From [Clostridium] colinum (GTDB lineage Bacteria > Bacillota > Clostridia > Lachnospirales > CAG-274), in the NCBI RefSeq assembly GCF_940677205.1, contig NZ_OW712331.1:434001-498000 (forward strand): a stretch of 64,000 nucleotides of DNA, written 5' to 3'. A model generated the notes under the pieces. That model worked only from the letters and a program-made list of their open reading frames with translations. It ran no database searches and had not been told where the DNA came from. Position 1 is the first letter of the stretch, and the number at the start of each line of letters is the position of its first letter. This document shows positions 37,378 through 46,324 of this stretch, piece by piece. Both the position numbers and the translations under genes were made by a program.

Positions 37378-37397
37378 ATATCAATTTTTTTTGATAT
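37378..37397 (+). promoter_or_regulatory. ArsR-type operator before the permease operon
   Basis: Perfect palindrome ATATCAA-N6-TTGATAT (37378-37384, 37391-37397), located 35 bases before the permease start. Confidence 0.7.
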
Positions 37398-37431
37398 GAA
37401 AAATAGGTTGTAATATAAGGAGGAGTTTAAG

Positions 37432-38445
37432 TTGGAGTTTATTAAACAATTATTTTTATTTATTCAAGATGAAATACTTGGTATGAATTGGTTAAATAAT
37501 CTTATTGGTAGAGTAATTTCTATGTTAGGTATAGACATTCAAAGTAAAATAGGAGCAAGTATTCATTTTTTTATTTATGATATAATAAAAATAACTGTTT
37601 TGTTATGTTTTTTAATATTTTTTATATCTTATATTCAAAGTTACTTTCCACCAGAAAGAAGTAAAAAAATATTGGGGCGTTTTAATGGAATAAGCGCGAA
37701 TATTGTTTCAGCTTTATTAGGAACTGTTACACCATTTTGCTCTTGTTCATCAATACCACTTTTTATAGGTTTTACAAGTGCTGGTCTTCCATTAGGTGTA
37801 ACATTTTCATTTTTAATATCTTCACCTATGGTAGATTTAGGTAGCTTAGTTTTATTAATGAGTATTTTTGGTAGTAAAGTAGCAGTTGCATATGTATTAA
37901 TAGGATTAATAATAGCAATATTAGGTGGTATATTAATTGAAAAATTGCATATGGAAAAATATGTAGAAGAATTTATAAAAACTGCTAGTAGCGTAGATAT
38001 AGAATCACCTGTATTAACTAAAATTGATAGAATTAAATTTGCAAAAGAACAAGTAACTGAAACATTTAAAAAAGTATTTCCTTATATTTTAGTTGGTGTT
38101 GGTATTGGAGCATTAATTCATAATTGGATACCAGAACATTGGATAGAAACAATTTTAGGTAGTAACAATCCATTAGGAGTTATATTAGCAACATTGGTAG
38201 GTATTCCTATGTATGCAGATATTTTTGGAACAATACCAGTAGCAGAGGCATTACTTTCTAAAGGTGCAGAGCTTGGTACAATACTTGCTTTTATGATGGC
38301 AGTTACAACATTAAGTTTACCATCTATGATTATGCTTAAAAAAGCAATAAAACCAAAATTATTATGGTTATTTATTGGAATTTGTACTTTTGGTATTATT
38401 TTAGTAGGGTATTTATTTAATATATTTCATTCATTTTTAATATAA
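37432..38445 (+). CDS. arsP: ArsP-type permease (DUF318 family)
   Basis: A 337-residue membrane protein with about eight to ten hydrophobic segments. TPFCSCSSIPLFIGF (about 100-114), with its Cys-x-Cys, and GLPLGVTFSFLISSPMVDLG (about 118-137) are the hallmarks of the ArsP_1/DUF318 permeases, some of which export methylated or trivalent arsenicals. A cytoplasmic helix loop separates the two membrane halves. The start is TTG 37432, preceded by AAGGAGGAG. arsR, thioredoxin and arsC neighbours support a role in arsenic efflux; the exact substrate is inferred. Confidence 0.85.
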   Translation: MEFIKQLFLFIQDEILGMNWLNNLIGRVISMLGIDIQSKIGASIHFFIYDIIKITVLLCFLIFFISYIQSYFPPERSKKILGRFNGISANIVSALLGTVTPFCSCSSIPLFIGFTSAGLPLGVTFSFLISSPMVDLGSLVLLMSIFGSKVAVAYVLIGLIIAILGGILIEKLHMEKYVEEFIKTASSVDIESPVLTKIDRIKFAKEQVTETFKKVFPYILVGVGIGALIHNWIPEHWIETILGSNNPLGVILATLVGIPMYADIFGTIPVAEALLSKGAELGTILAFMMAVTTLSLPSMIMLKKAIKPKLLWLFIGICTFGIILVGYLFNIFHSFLI

Positions 38446-38479
38446 ATAATTTTATTTAAAATAAAAGGAGGAATTTTTG

Positions 38480-38808
38480 ATGAATTTATTTAAAAGAAAA
38501 AAATCTTGTTCTTGTGGAGATAATTGTACAATGGAAGCAATGAAAAATACTGAAATTAAAAAAATGAAGAAGGTATAAAAGTTTTAGGAACAGGGTGTGC
38601 AAAATGTAATGAGCTAAAAAATAATGTTAAATTAGCATTAGATGAATTAGGATTAAATTTAGACATAGAGGCTATTAAAGATTTTGTTCAAATTTCTAGC
38701 TATGGAGTTATGTCTACACCAGCGTTAGTATTAGATGGAAAAGTAGTTTCTTATGGAAGAGTTTTAACAGTTGAAGAAGTAAAAGAAATTATTAAAGAAA
38801 AGAGATAA
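38480..38808 (+). pseudogene. Small thioredoxin-like protein, frameshifted at an A7 run
   Basis: ATG 38480 follows AAAAGGAGG and encodes a 32-residue Cys-rich start (KKSCSCGDNCTMEAMKN) that stops at 38576. The second part, in another frame, reads KVLGTGCAKCNELKNN ... SSYGVMSTPALVLDGKVVSYGR and ends at TAA 38806-38808. It is the glutaredoxin/thioredoxin-fold family with CxxC (GCAKC) often found with ArsP-type permeases. One extra A in the run 38558-38564 would join both parts as EIKKNEEGIKVLG. It is thus a recent frameshift, a slippage-expressed gene or a sequencing error. Confidence 0.75.
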
Positions 38809-38812
38809 AAAT

Positions 38813-39232
38813 ATGAAAAATAATAAACTAAAAGTAGCATTTGTGTGTGTTCACAATTCTTGTCGTAGTCAAATTGCAGAAGCATTAGGAAAATATTTAG
38901 CATCAGATACTTTTGAAAGTTATTCGGCAGGTACAGAAACAAAGCCACAAATAAATCAAGATGCAGTTCGTCTTATGAAAGATAAATATAATATAGATAT
39001 GGAAAAAACACAATATTCAAAAATTTTAGAAGATATACCAGAGGTTGATATAGTTATAACTATGGGGTGTAATGTAAATTGTCCACATTTGCCTTGTAAA
39101 CATAGAGAAGATTGGGGTTTAGATGACCCAACAGGTAAAGATGACATAGAGTTTATTAAAATAATAGATAAAATTTATAATAATATTTTAGATTTATCCA
39201 AAAGAATAAAAAATAAAAATATACAAATATAA
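38813..39232 (+). CDS. arsC: Arsenate reductase, LMW-phosphatase fold, thioredoxin-coupled
   Basis: A 139-residue enzyme reducing arsenate to arsenite. The P-loop CVHNSCRSQ (Cys-x5-Arg, about 12-20) holds the nucleophilic Cys. The redox pair corresponds to the Cys residues in ITMGCNVNCPHLPC (about 80-93), and DDPTG near 104 provides the general-acid Asp. This is the S. aureus/B. subtilis thioredoxin-dependent type. It begins 4 bases after the thioredoxin-like gene. The similar low-molecular-weight tyrosine phosphatases lack this Cys cluster. Confidence 0.92.
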   Translation: MKNNKLKVAFVCVHNSCRSQIAEALGKYLASDTFESYSAGTETKPQINQDAVRLMKDKYNIDMEKTQYSKILEDIPEVDIVITMGCNVNCPHLPCKHREDWGLDDPTGKDDIEFIKIIDKIYNNILDLSKRIKNKNIQI

Positions 39233-39245
39233 TATTAATTTAATT

Positions 39246-39275
39246 AGGTTGTAGAAAAGTCTACAACCTTTTATT
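39246..39275 (+). terminator. Terminator after arsC, sharing the repeat-family stem
   Basis: AGGTTGTAGA (39246-39255) pairs with TCTACAACCT (39260-39269), followed by TTTATTAT. The stem is nearly that of the last hairpin of repeat copy A (GGTTGTAGAC...GTCTACAACC), but with an AAAG loop. It may be a repeat remnant serving as terminator. Confidence 0.7.
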
Positions 39276-39390
39276 ATAATAAAATTATTACAATAAGTTA
39301 CTATTTTTGTAGGCTTTAAGTAGCTTTAAAATTTAGTATTTTGTAATTATATAACTTAATTATTTAGTTTTAGTTATAAATTTTAGTTAT

Positions 39391-41262
39391 ATGTTGACAC
39401 AAGCAGATGAAGAAGTAGCGAGAGATTTTATTTGTTTTAAAGATACGTATAAAATAATAATTGTTTGTGATGCAACTGCATTAGAAAGAAATTTATCTCT
39501 CGTTTTACAAACAATAGAGGCAAGAAAAAATGTAATATTGTGTATAAATCTTTTAGATGAGGCCAAAAAAAAACATATAAATATAGGTATAAAGAAATTA
39601 AGTAAGATATTAGGAATACCAGTAGTAGGTGTAAGTGCTAGAAAAAATCAAGGTATAGATGAACTTTTAGAAAAGATAGAAGAGACTAATAATAATGATA
39701 TATATTTTGTAAAATATAATGAACATATAGAAAATATTATTAATATTTTACAAGAAAGCTTAAATAACATTAATACAAAAAAACTAGATAAAAGGTTTAT
39801 TTGTTTAAAGTTATTAGAAAATGATGAAAAATTAATAAAAAATATAAGTGAATATATAGGTTTTAATTTATTAGAAGATAAAAATATTTTAAAATCTTTA
39901 AATGACTGTAAAGAATATGTTGAAAAAAATAATATAAATATTACAGATAGTATAACAAAAGAAATATATAATCATTGTGAAAAAATAATAAAACAAACAG
40001 TAACATTTGAAAATAAAGATTATTATAAAAAAAATATAAATGTTGATAAATATCTAACAAGTAAAAAAATTGGTATACCAGTAATGTTAATTTTATTAGG
40101 TTTAATATTTTGGATAACTATTGTTGGTGCAAACTATCCATCTAGTTTATTATCAAATATGTTTTTTTCTATTGAAGATAATCTTAAATATGCTTTAGAA
40201 TATATTCATTTTCCAAATTTTCTTGTAAGTATGCTTATAGACGGAGTATATAAAGTTGTAACATGGGTTATATCTGTTATGTTACCACCTATGGCTATAT
40301 TTTTTCCTTTATTTACTATATTAGAAGATTTAGGATATTTACCAAGAATTGCTTTTAATATGGATAAATTGTTTAAAAAATGTAATACTTGTGGAAAACA
40401 AGCATTAACTATGTGTATGGGGTTTGGGTGTAATGCTTGTGCAATAACAGGTTGTAGGATAATAGATAGTGAAAGAGAAAGGCTAATAGCTATTATAACT
40501 AATAACTTTGTACCTTGTAATGGACGTTTTCCAACTTTAATATCGATTATATCTATGTTTTTTATAGGTGGTGTTGTAGGAGTTTATAACTCTTTTTTAT
40601 CTGTATTATTTTTGATACTTATAATACTATTAGGTATAGCTATGACTTTTTTAGTATCTAATATTTTATCTAAAACTATATTAAAAGGAACATCTGCAAA
40701 TTTTACATTAGAGTTACCGCCATATAGAAAACCACAAATTTTTAAAACTATAATAAGGTCTATATTTGATAGAACATTATTTGTTTTAGGTAGGGCTATT
40801 ATTGTTGCTATACCAGCTGGATTTATAATATGGATTATGGCGAATGTAACTATACTAGATAAAACACTTTTAGTTTATATAACAGATTTTTTAAACCCTT
40901 TTGCTAGTCTTATGGGATTAGATGGTGTAATATTAATTGCTTTTATATTAGGGTTTCCAGCTAATGAGATAGTCTTTCCTATTATAATAATGGCATATAT
41001 GGGAAGTAATACTCTTATAGAAATAGATAATATATATAAATTAAAAGAACTTTTATTATTAAACGGGTGGAGCTTAAACACAGCTATTTGCACTGCGGTA
41101 TTTTGTATATTCCATTGGCCTTGTTCTACTACTTGTCTTACAATTAATAAAGAAACAAAAAGTATAAAATGGACTGTTCTTTCTTTTATTATACCTACAA
41201 TAATTGGTGTAGTAATTTGTATGTTAATAACATTAATTTTTAAAGTATTACAAATTTTTTAA
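39391..41262 (+). pseudogene. feoB: FeoB, large C-terminal fragment
   Basis: A 623-codon frame starting MLTQADEEVARDFICF, which aligns to FeoB just after the G3 motif. It has the rest of the G domain (TALERNLSL, CINLLDEAKKKHI as G4, VVGVSARKN as G5), the spacer and a full membrane core with GYLPRIAFNMDKL, GFGCNACAITGCRI and FVPCNGRFPTLIS. G1 to G3 are missing, and no ribosome site precedes the first ATG, so GTP-dependent iron transport should be lost. Its start homology (LTQADEE) overlaps that of the 5' fragment (ISQSKEE) by about eight residues but with different codons. Confidence 0.82.
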
Positions 41263-41310
41263 TTACGTAATATAAAATATTAAACAATTTTTAAAACATT
41301 ATATTTTACA

Positions 41311-41339
41311 TTGAAAACTGTGTTAATTTAATGTATAAT
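41311..41339 (+). promoter_or_regulatory. SigA-type promoter for ispF-cysS
   Basis: TTGAAA (41311-41316), 17-base spacer, TATAAT (41334-41339). It confirms that ispF starts at 41367, not at the upstream ATG inside the promoter. Confidence 0.82.
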
Positions 41340-41366
41340 TTATATAAAACAAAAGGAGGTGTAGTT

Positions 41367-41843
41367 ATGGATATAAGGATAGGAAATGGATATGACGTGC
41401 ATAGGCTTGTACCTGATAGAAACCTTATAATAGGTGGAGTTTTAATACCTTATGAAAAGGGTCTATTAGGACATTCTGATGCAGATGTATTGGTACACGC
41501 TATTATGGATAGTTTGCTTGGTGCTACTAAAAAGGGTGATATAGGAAAGCTTTTTCCAGACAATGATGATAGTTTTAAAAACATTTGTAGCTTAGAGCTT
41601 TTAAAAAAGGTATATAATATTTTAAAAGATGATGGATATGAAATAATAAATATAGATTCTACAATTGTAGCTCAAGCTCCAAAAATGCGTCCTTATATAG
41701 ATAAAATGGAAGAAAACATAGCTATGTGTCTTAATATAGATAAAAATAAAATAAACGTTAAGGCAACAACAGAAGAAGGACTTGGATTTACAGGTGCTTT
41801 GGAAGGAATAAGTGCTAGTGCAGTTTGCCTTATAAAAAAATAG
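41367..41843 (+). CDS. ispF: 2-C-methyl-D-erythritol 2,4-cyclodiphosphate synthase
   Basis: A 158-residue enzyme of the MEP isoprenoid pathway. Zinc and substrate motifs are GYDVHRLV (about 7-14), [19 protein letters not shown] (about 34-52) and the C-terminal [14 protein letters not shown] (about 131-144). ATG 41367 follows AAAAGGAGGTG. It leads the ispF-cysS-mrnC-rlmB-rae1 operon, an order conserved in Firmicutes. Confidence 0.97.
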   Translation: MDIRIGNGYDVHRLVPDRNLIIGGVLIPYEKGLLGHSDADVLVHAIMDSLLGATKKGDIGKLFPDNDDSFKNICSLELLKKVYNILKDDGYEIINIDSTIVAQAPKMRPYIDKMEENIAMCLNIDKNKINVKATTEEGLGFTGALEGISASAVCLIKK

Positions 41844-41885
41844 TAAGTAATAAATATAATAATAAAAATAAAATAGGAGGAAGAT

Positions 41886-43298
41886 ATGAAATTATATAAC
41901 ACTTTAACTAGACAAAAAGAAGAGTTTATACCTATAGAAAAAAATAAAGTTAAAATGTATGTTTGTGGGCCTACTGTATATGATTTTATACATATAGGAA
42001 ATGCTAGACCTTATGTTGTTTTTGATACAATAAGAAGATACTTAGAGTATAAGGGATATGATGTAACTTATGTTCAAAATTTTACAGATGTAGATGACAA
42101 AATTATAAATAGAGCAAATGAAGAAGGTGTTGATACAGAAGTTATATCTAATAGATATATAGAAGAAGCACTAAAAGATGCTAAAGCATTAAATGTAAAA
42201 GAGCCAACATATGCTCCACGAGTTACGCAAGAAATAAAAGAAATAATTGAAATGATAGAAACTTTAATAGAACAAAAAAATGCTTATGAAGTAGATGGTA
42301 CAGTATTTTTTGATACAAAAACTTTTAAAGAATATGGCAAATTATCGGGCAAAAAGTTAGATGAACTAGAAATTGGGTCTAGGATAAAGCTAGATGAGGC
42401 TAAAAAAAATGAAACAGATTTTGTACTTTGGAAGCCTAAAAAAGATTGTGAAGTAGCATGGAAATCTCCTTGGGGAGAGGGGCGTCCTGGTTGGCATATA
42501 GAATGTTCTGTTATGGCTAAAAAATATTTAGGTGAAGAAATAGATATACACGCTGGTGGAGAAGATTTAATTTTTCCACATCACGAAAATGAAATAGCTC
42601 AAAGCGAATGTTGTAATCATAAACCTTTTGCTAAGTATTGGTTACATAATGGATTTATAAACATAGATAATGAAAAAATGAGTAAATCTAAGGGAAATTT
42701 CTTTACTGTTAGAGATATATCAAAAGAGGTGGCTTATGATGTTATAAGATTTTTTATCTTATGTGGACATTATAGAGCACCTATAAATTTTAGTAGAGAG
42801 GCTATGGAAGCTAGCAAAAAAAGTTTAGACAGAATAAAAAACTGTATAAACAATCTTAATCATCTTATAAATAATGCCACAATAGAAAATATAACAGAAG
42901 AAGAAAAAAATCTTGATACGTTACAAAATATAAATAAATATAAAAATACTTTTGAAGAAGAAATGGACAATGATTTTAACACAGCAAATGCAATTACTTG
43001 TATATTTGAAGTGGTAAGGCTTATAAATTCTGTTGTATCAGATAAGTCTTCTAAAGAATTTTTACAATCATTATTAAATGAAATATTAACACTTTGTAAT
43101 GTTTTAGGTATTATTTATACATTAGAACAAGATAGTTTAGATATAGATGAAAAGCAAATAGAAGAGCTTATAGCAAAAAGGCAAGAAGCTAAAAATAATA
43201 AAGATTATAAGCTAGCAGATGAAATAAGAGATAGCTTAAAAGAAAAAGGTATTATTTTAAAAGATACATCAAAAGGTGTTTTATGGAGCAGACAATAA
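41886..43298 (+). CDS. cysS: Cysteinyl-tRNA synthetase
   Basis: A 470-residue class I aminoacyl-tRNA synthetase. The HIGH-type motif is in PTVYDFIHIGNARPYVVFD (about 29-47), where the last His is Asn as usual for CysRS. Zinc ligands include the Cys in MYVCGPT, the Cys in HIECSVM (about 209) and the HHENE block (about 234). KMSKSKGN (about 266-273) is the KMSKS loop. GGAGG precedes ATG. Its stop overlaps the mrnC start. Confidence 0.97.
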   Translation: MKLYNTLTRQKEEFIPIEKNKVKMYVCGPTVYDFIHIGNARPYVVFDTIRRYLEYKGYDVTYVQNFTDVDDKIINRANEEGVDTEVISNRYIEEALKDAKALNVKEPTYAPRVTQEIKEIIEMIETLIEQKNAYEVDGTVFFDTKTFKEYGKLSGKKLDELEIGSRIKLDEAKKNETDFVLWKPKKDCEVAWKSPWGEGRPGWHIECSVMAKKYLGEEIDIHAGGEDLIFPHHENEIAQSECCNHKPFAKYWLHNGFINIDNEKMSKSKGNFFTVRDISKEVAYDVIRFFILCGHYRAPINFSREAMEASKKSLDRIKNCINNLNHLINNATIENITEEEKNLDTLQNINKYKNTFEEEMDNDFNTANAITCIFEVVRLINSVVSDKSSKEFLQSLLNEILTLCNVLGIIYTLEQDSLDIDEKQIEELIAKRQEAKNNKDYKLADEIRDSLKEKGIILKDTSKGVLWSRQ

Positions 43299-43690
43299 TG
43301 GAAGATAAAACAATAGATATAAAACAATATTCTCCGCTTGCGCTTGCTTATATGGGTGATTGTATATTTGATTTTTGTGTAAGAACATATCTTTTAAAAC
43401 AGGCTAATATGCCAGCTAATAAGTTGCACCAAAAATCTAAAGCTTTAGTTAATGCTACTAGCCAGTCTAAAATGTATAAAGGACTTATTGACATAGTAAC
43501 AGAAGAAGAAAAAGCTATATTAAAAAGAGGAAGAAATGCTCATACAAATACAAAAGCAAAAAATGCTACAATGATAGATTATAAGAATGCAACGGGCTTA
43601 GAAGCACTTTTTGGTTATCTCCATTTAAAAGGGGAGACAGAGCGTATAAATGAGCTTTTTAATATATGTTTAAAAATAGTAAATGATTAG
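43298..43690 (+). CDS. mrnC: Mini-ribonuclease 3
   Basis: A 130-residue RNase III-type nuclease without a dsRNA-binding domain; it matures 23S rRNA in Firmicutes. The signature is PLALAYMGDCIFDFCVRTYLL (about 12-32), whose Asp is catalytic, followed by KLHQKSKALVNATSQSKM and RGRNAHTNTKAKNATMIDYKNATGLEALFGYL. The ATG at 43298 overlaps the cysS stop (TAATG) and has GGAG 9 bases before it; an in-frame ATG at 43283 is a possible alternative. Confidence 0.93.
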   Translation: MEDKTIDIKQYSPLALAYMGDCIFDFCVRTYLLKQANMPANKLHQKSKALVNATSQSKMYKGLIDIVTEEEKAILKRGRNAHTNTKAKNATMIDYKNATGLEALFGYLHLKGETERINELFNICLKIVND

Positions 43691-43701
43691 GAGTATATAA
43701 A

Positions 43702-44532
43702 ATGAAAAAGCAAAAGAAAAATAACAAAAATAAAAATATGAAAAAAGGCTCGAAACCAAACACTAAAAAAACATTTCGTAAAGATGATTTTGAAGAAGAC
43801 GGGTTTCAGCTAGAGGGTAGAAATAGCGTTTTGGAGGCTTTAAACCATAACAAAACTATAGATAAAATATTTGTAAAAAAAGGCGAGATAGATGGTACAT
43901 TAAAAGTAATAGTTGCTAAAGCCTTAGAGCGAGGAATAATTGTACAAGAAATAGATAAACTTAGAATGGAACAAATGAAAAGAACAAATAATCCTCAAGG
44001 CATAATAGCACTTTGTCCGGCACACGAATATTGCGAGGTAGAAGATATATTAGAAAATGCAAAAAAACGTGGAGAAGACCCTTTTGTTATAATATTAGAT
44101 GAAATAACAGACCCACATAATTTGGGTGCTATAATAAGAACGGCAGATGCGGCAGGAGCTCACGGTGTTATTATACCAAAAAGAAGGGCAGTATCTCTTA
44201 CGGCTATTGTTAGCAAAACATCGGCAGGTGCTTTAGAATATGTACCAGTAGCTAGAGTAAATAATATATCTAAAGAAATAGAAAAACTTAAAAAACAAGG
44301 GCTTTGGATAGCTTGTGCCGATATGAAAGGTACAGAATGCTTTAAGGCAGATTTAAAAGGAGCTATAGGTATAGTTATAGGTAACGAAGGTGACGGGGTA
44401 TCTCGCCTTGTTAAAGAAACTTGTGATTATTCTGTAAAAATACCTATGTATGGTAACATAGAGTCTTTAAATGCATCTGTTGCGGCGGGGCTTTTAATGT
44501 ATGAGGTTGTAAGACAAAGAAAATTTTTATAA
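43702..44532 (+). CDS. rlmB: 23S rRNA 2'-O-methyltransferase RlmB (TrmH family)
   Basis: A 276-residue SPOUT methyltransferase. A Lys-rich N-terminal tail of about 30 residues precedes the substrate-binding domain (LEGRNSVLEAL). The knotted catalytic domain has DEITDPHNLGAIIRTADAAG (motif 1, about 132-151), IVIGNEGDGVSRLV (motif 2) and SLNASVAAGLLMYE (motif 3). It may modify G2251-type nucleotides. AGGAG precedes the ATG. It lies between mrnC and rae1 as in Bacillus. Confidence 0.94.
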   Translation: MKKQKKNNKNKNMKKGSKPNTKKTFRKDDFEEDGFQLEGRNSVLEALNHNKTIDKIFVKKGEIDGTLKVIVAKALERGIIVQEIDKLRMEQMKRTNNPQGIIALCPAHEYCEVEDILENAKKRGEDPFVIILDEITDPHNLGAIIRTADAAGAHGVIIPKRRAVSLTAIVSKTSAGALEYVPVARVNNISKEIEKLKKQGLWIACADMKGTECFKADLKGAIGIVIGNEGDGVSRLVKETCDYSVKIPMYGNIESLNASVAAGLLMYEVVRQRKFL

Positions 44533-44548
44533 AAAGGATAGATAGCCA

Positions 44549-45070
44549 ATGAAAAAGGAATATTTGCTTGTAGACGGCTATAATATTATTTTTGCGTGGG
44601 AAGACTTAAAAAAAATGTGTGAGCATTCTTTAGAAGATGCTAGAGATAAGCTTATATCTATTTTATCTAATTATCAAGGGGCTAAAGGGATAGAGCTTAT
44701 TATTGTTTTTGATGCCCATATGGTAAAGGGCAATAGAGGTAGCATAGAAAAAATAGGTAAAACATACATTGTTTATACAAAAGAGGCAGAAACAGCAGAT
44801 AACTATATAGAACGTATAACAAAAGAATTAGTAAAGGACTGTATAGTAAAAGTAGCTACATCAGATAGGCTAGAGCAAATTATTATATTAGGCTCAGGTG
44901 CTATAAGAGTGTCGGCAACAGAGCTTAGACAAGATATAAGATATATGGCAAAAAAAGTATCTAGGAAGATAGAAGAAATAAAGCCTATAAAAAACAACAT
45001 GCTTTTTGATAATTTAGACCCTAAAACAGCAGAATGGTTTGAAAAAATGCGACAAGATAAAAATTGTTAA
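44549..45070 (+). CDS. NYN-domain endoribonuclease YacP/Rae1
   Basis: A 173-residue PIN/NYN-fold protein. LLVDGYNIIFAW at the N-terminus, ELIIVFDAHMV near 48-58 and the SDRLEQIIILGSGAIRVSA block near 107-125 carry the conserved Asp residues. The B. subtilis homologue Rae1 cleaves mRNA in the ribosomal A site. It is the last gene of the ispF operon. Confidence 0.9.
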   Translation: MKKEYLLVDGYNIIFAWEDLKKMCEHSLEDARDKLISILSNYQGAKGIELIIVFDAHMVKGNRGSIEKIGKTYIVYTKEAETADNYIERITKELVKDCIVKVATSDRLEQIIILGSGAIRVSATELRQDIRYMAKKVSRKIEEIKPIKNNMLFDNLDPKTAEWFEKMRQDKNC

Positions 45071-45210
45071 AATAATTTGAATATATAATGATATATATTA
45101 TACAAAAGTTATATTTTATTTAAATATAGTATTAATAGGATTAAATTGCGATATTATTATAATTTTTAAAATAAAAAATAAAAATTTTAAAAAATTTTTA
45201 AAAAAGGGGT

Positions 45211-45236
45211 TAAGTATATAAAAAAAGTGACGATAT
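45211..45236 (+). promoter_or_regulatory. Sigma-D (FliA-type) promoter for flagellin
   Basis: TAAG (45211-45214), a 14-base spacer and GACGATAT (45229-45236) approximate the TAAA-N15-GCCGATAA flagellar consensus. The 304-base gap before fliC otherwise holds A+T-rich leader and, near 45332-45357, an AACAATATT/AATATTGTT inverted repeat just before the ribosome site. Confidence 0.7.
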
Positions 45237-45374
45237 ATAACTTGAAAGATAAATAATTGGCCAATTATACATATCATTTTCAAATTATAATTAAAAATTA
45301 TAATAAAAATCAAGGAAGATTAAAAATTTATAAAAACAATATTAAAATATTGTTATTCAAGGAGGAAAATTATT

Positions 45375-46232
45375 ATGGCAATGAATACAGTTATTAATAC
45401 AAATATTAGAGCGTTAAACTCTCACAGAAACTTAGCAATGGTTGGTAATAGACAATCAAAAGCTAGTCAAAGATTATCATCTGGTAAAAAAATCAACTCT
45501 GCAGCAGATGATGCAGCAGGTTTAGCTATCTCTGATAAAATGAAAGCTCAAATTAGAGGTCTTGATATGGCTGCTAAAAACTCTGAGGATGCTACAAGCT
45601 TAATTCAAACAGCAGAAGGTTCTCTTACAGAAGTAACAAATATGGTACAAAGAATGAGAGAGCTTACTGTACAAGCGGCTAATGATACTAATACTCAAGA
45701 AGATAGACAAAAAATTAGTGCAGAAATTACACAATTAGCTGAAGAAGTTGATAGTATTGCTAAAAGAACAGAATTTAATAGTAAAAAGCTTACAGACGGA
45801 TCTCAATCTAAAAGTGGTTTAGTTTTCCAAATAGGTGCTAATAAATCTCAAGCACTTAGAGTTAAAATTGAATCAATGGATATGAAAGGAATCGGTTTAG
45901 AAAACTTTAAAACTAGTTTTGCATCTATAGCTACTAAAGGTAGTGCAGCGAAATTATACTCTAGTAAATTAGATGAGTTGGATTCAGCTCTTGGTAAAGT
46001 TGCAACTCAAAGGGCAAATCTTGGTGCTACTCAAAATAGACTTGAATATACAGTAAATAACTTAAATGTATCTAGTGAAAATTTATCTGCAGCTAAATCT
46101 CGTATAGAAGATACAGATATGGCTAAAGAGATGATGAACTTAACATCTGCTAACGTATTGCAACAAGCAGCTACTGCTATGCTTGCACAAGCTAACCAAG
46201 CACCACAATCTATTAATCAATTATTAGGTTAA
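45375..46232 (+). CDS. fliC: Flagellin
   Basis: A 285-residue filament protein. The N-terminal D0/D1 block includes NTNIRALNSHRNL, RLSSGKKINSAADDAAGLAIS and the TAEGSLTEVTNMVQRMRELTVQAAND stretch. The C-terminal D1/D0 block includes LGATQNRLEYTVNNL and ANVLQQAATAMLAQANQAPQ. The variable middle (about 140-200) is very short, so the surface domains D2/D3 are missing. It is exported by the flagellar type III system without a signal peptide. A strong AAGGAGG precedes ATG 45375. The neighbouring maf and legionaminate genes suggest it is glycosylated on Ser/Thr residues. Confidence 0.97.
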   Translation: MAMNTVINTNIRALNSHRNLAMVGNRQSKASQRLSSGKKINSAADDAAGLAISDKMKAQIRGLDMAAKNSEDATSLIQTAEGSLTEVTNMVQRMRELTVQAANDTNTQEDRQKISAEITQLAEEVDSIAKRTEFNSKKLTDGSQSKSGLVFQIGANKSQALRVKIESMDMKGIGLENFKTSFASIATKGSAAKLYSSKLDELDSALGKVATQRANLGATQNRLEYTVNNLNVSSENLSAAKSRIEDTDMAKEMMNLTSANVLQQAATAMLAQANQAPQSINQLLG

Positions 46233-46315
46233 TTATATATAAGGGCTAGATTTTCTAGTCCTTATAATTATATATAAGGACTAGAAAATCTAGCCCTTAT
46301 ATATAATTATAAGGA
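46230..46315 (+). promoter_or_regulatory. Nested inverted repeats between fliC and maf: possible RNA switch
   Basis: Two perfect long stems share sequence and cannot coexist. Stem I pairs 46230-46263 with 46276-46309 (34 bp, 12-base loop) and begins in the fliC stop codon. Stem II pairs 46259-46279 with 46295-46315 (21 bp) around an inner CTAG/CTAG, and covers AAGGA of the maf ribosome site AAGGAGG (46311-46317). Each arm of stem I can also fold on itself (CTAGA...TCTAG). No T tract follows, so it is not a standard terminator. Confidence 0.7.
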
Positions 46316-46324
46316 GGTAAAATA

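Noticed and set aside
46231-46308. fliC-maf palindrome as an ordinary terminator
   Set aside because: No T tract follows either arm and the maf ribosome site begins at once, so it is treated as a regulatory structure.
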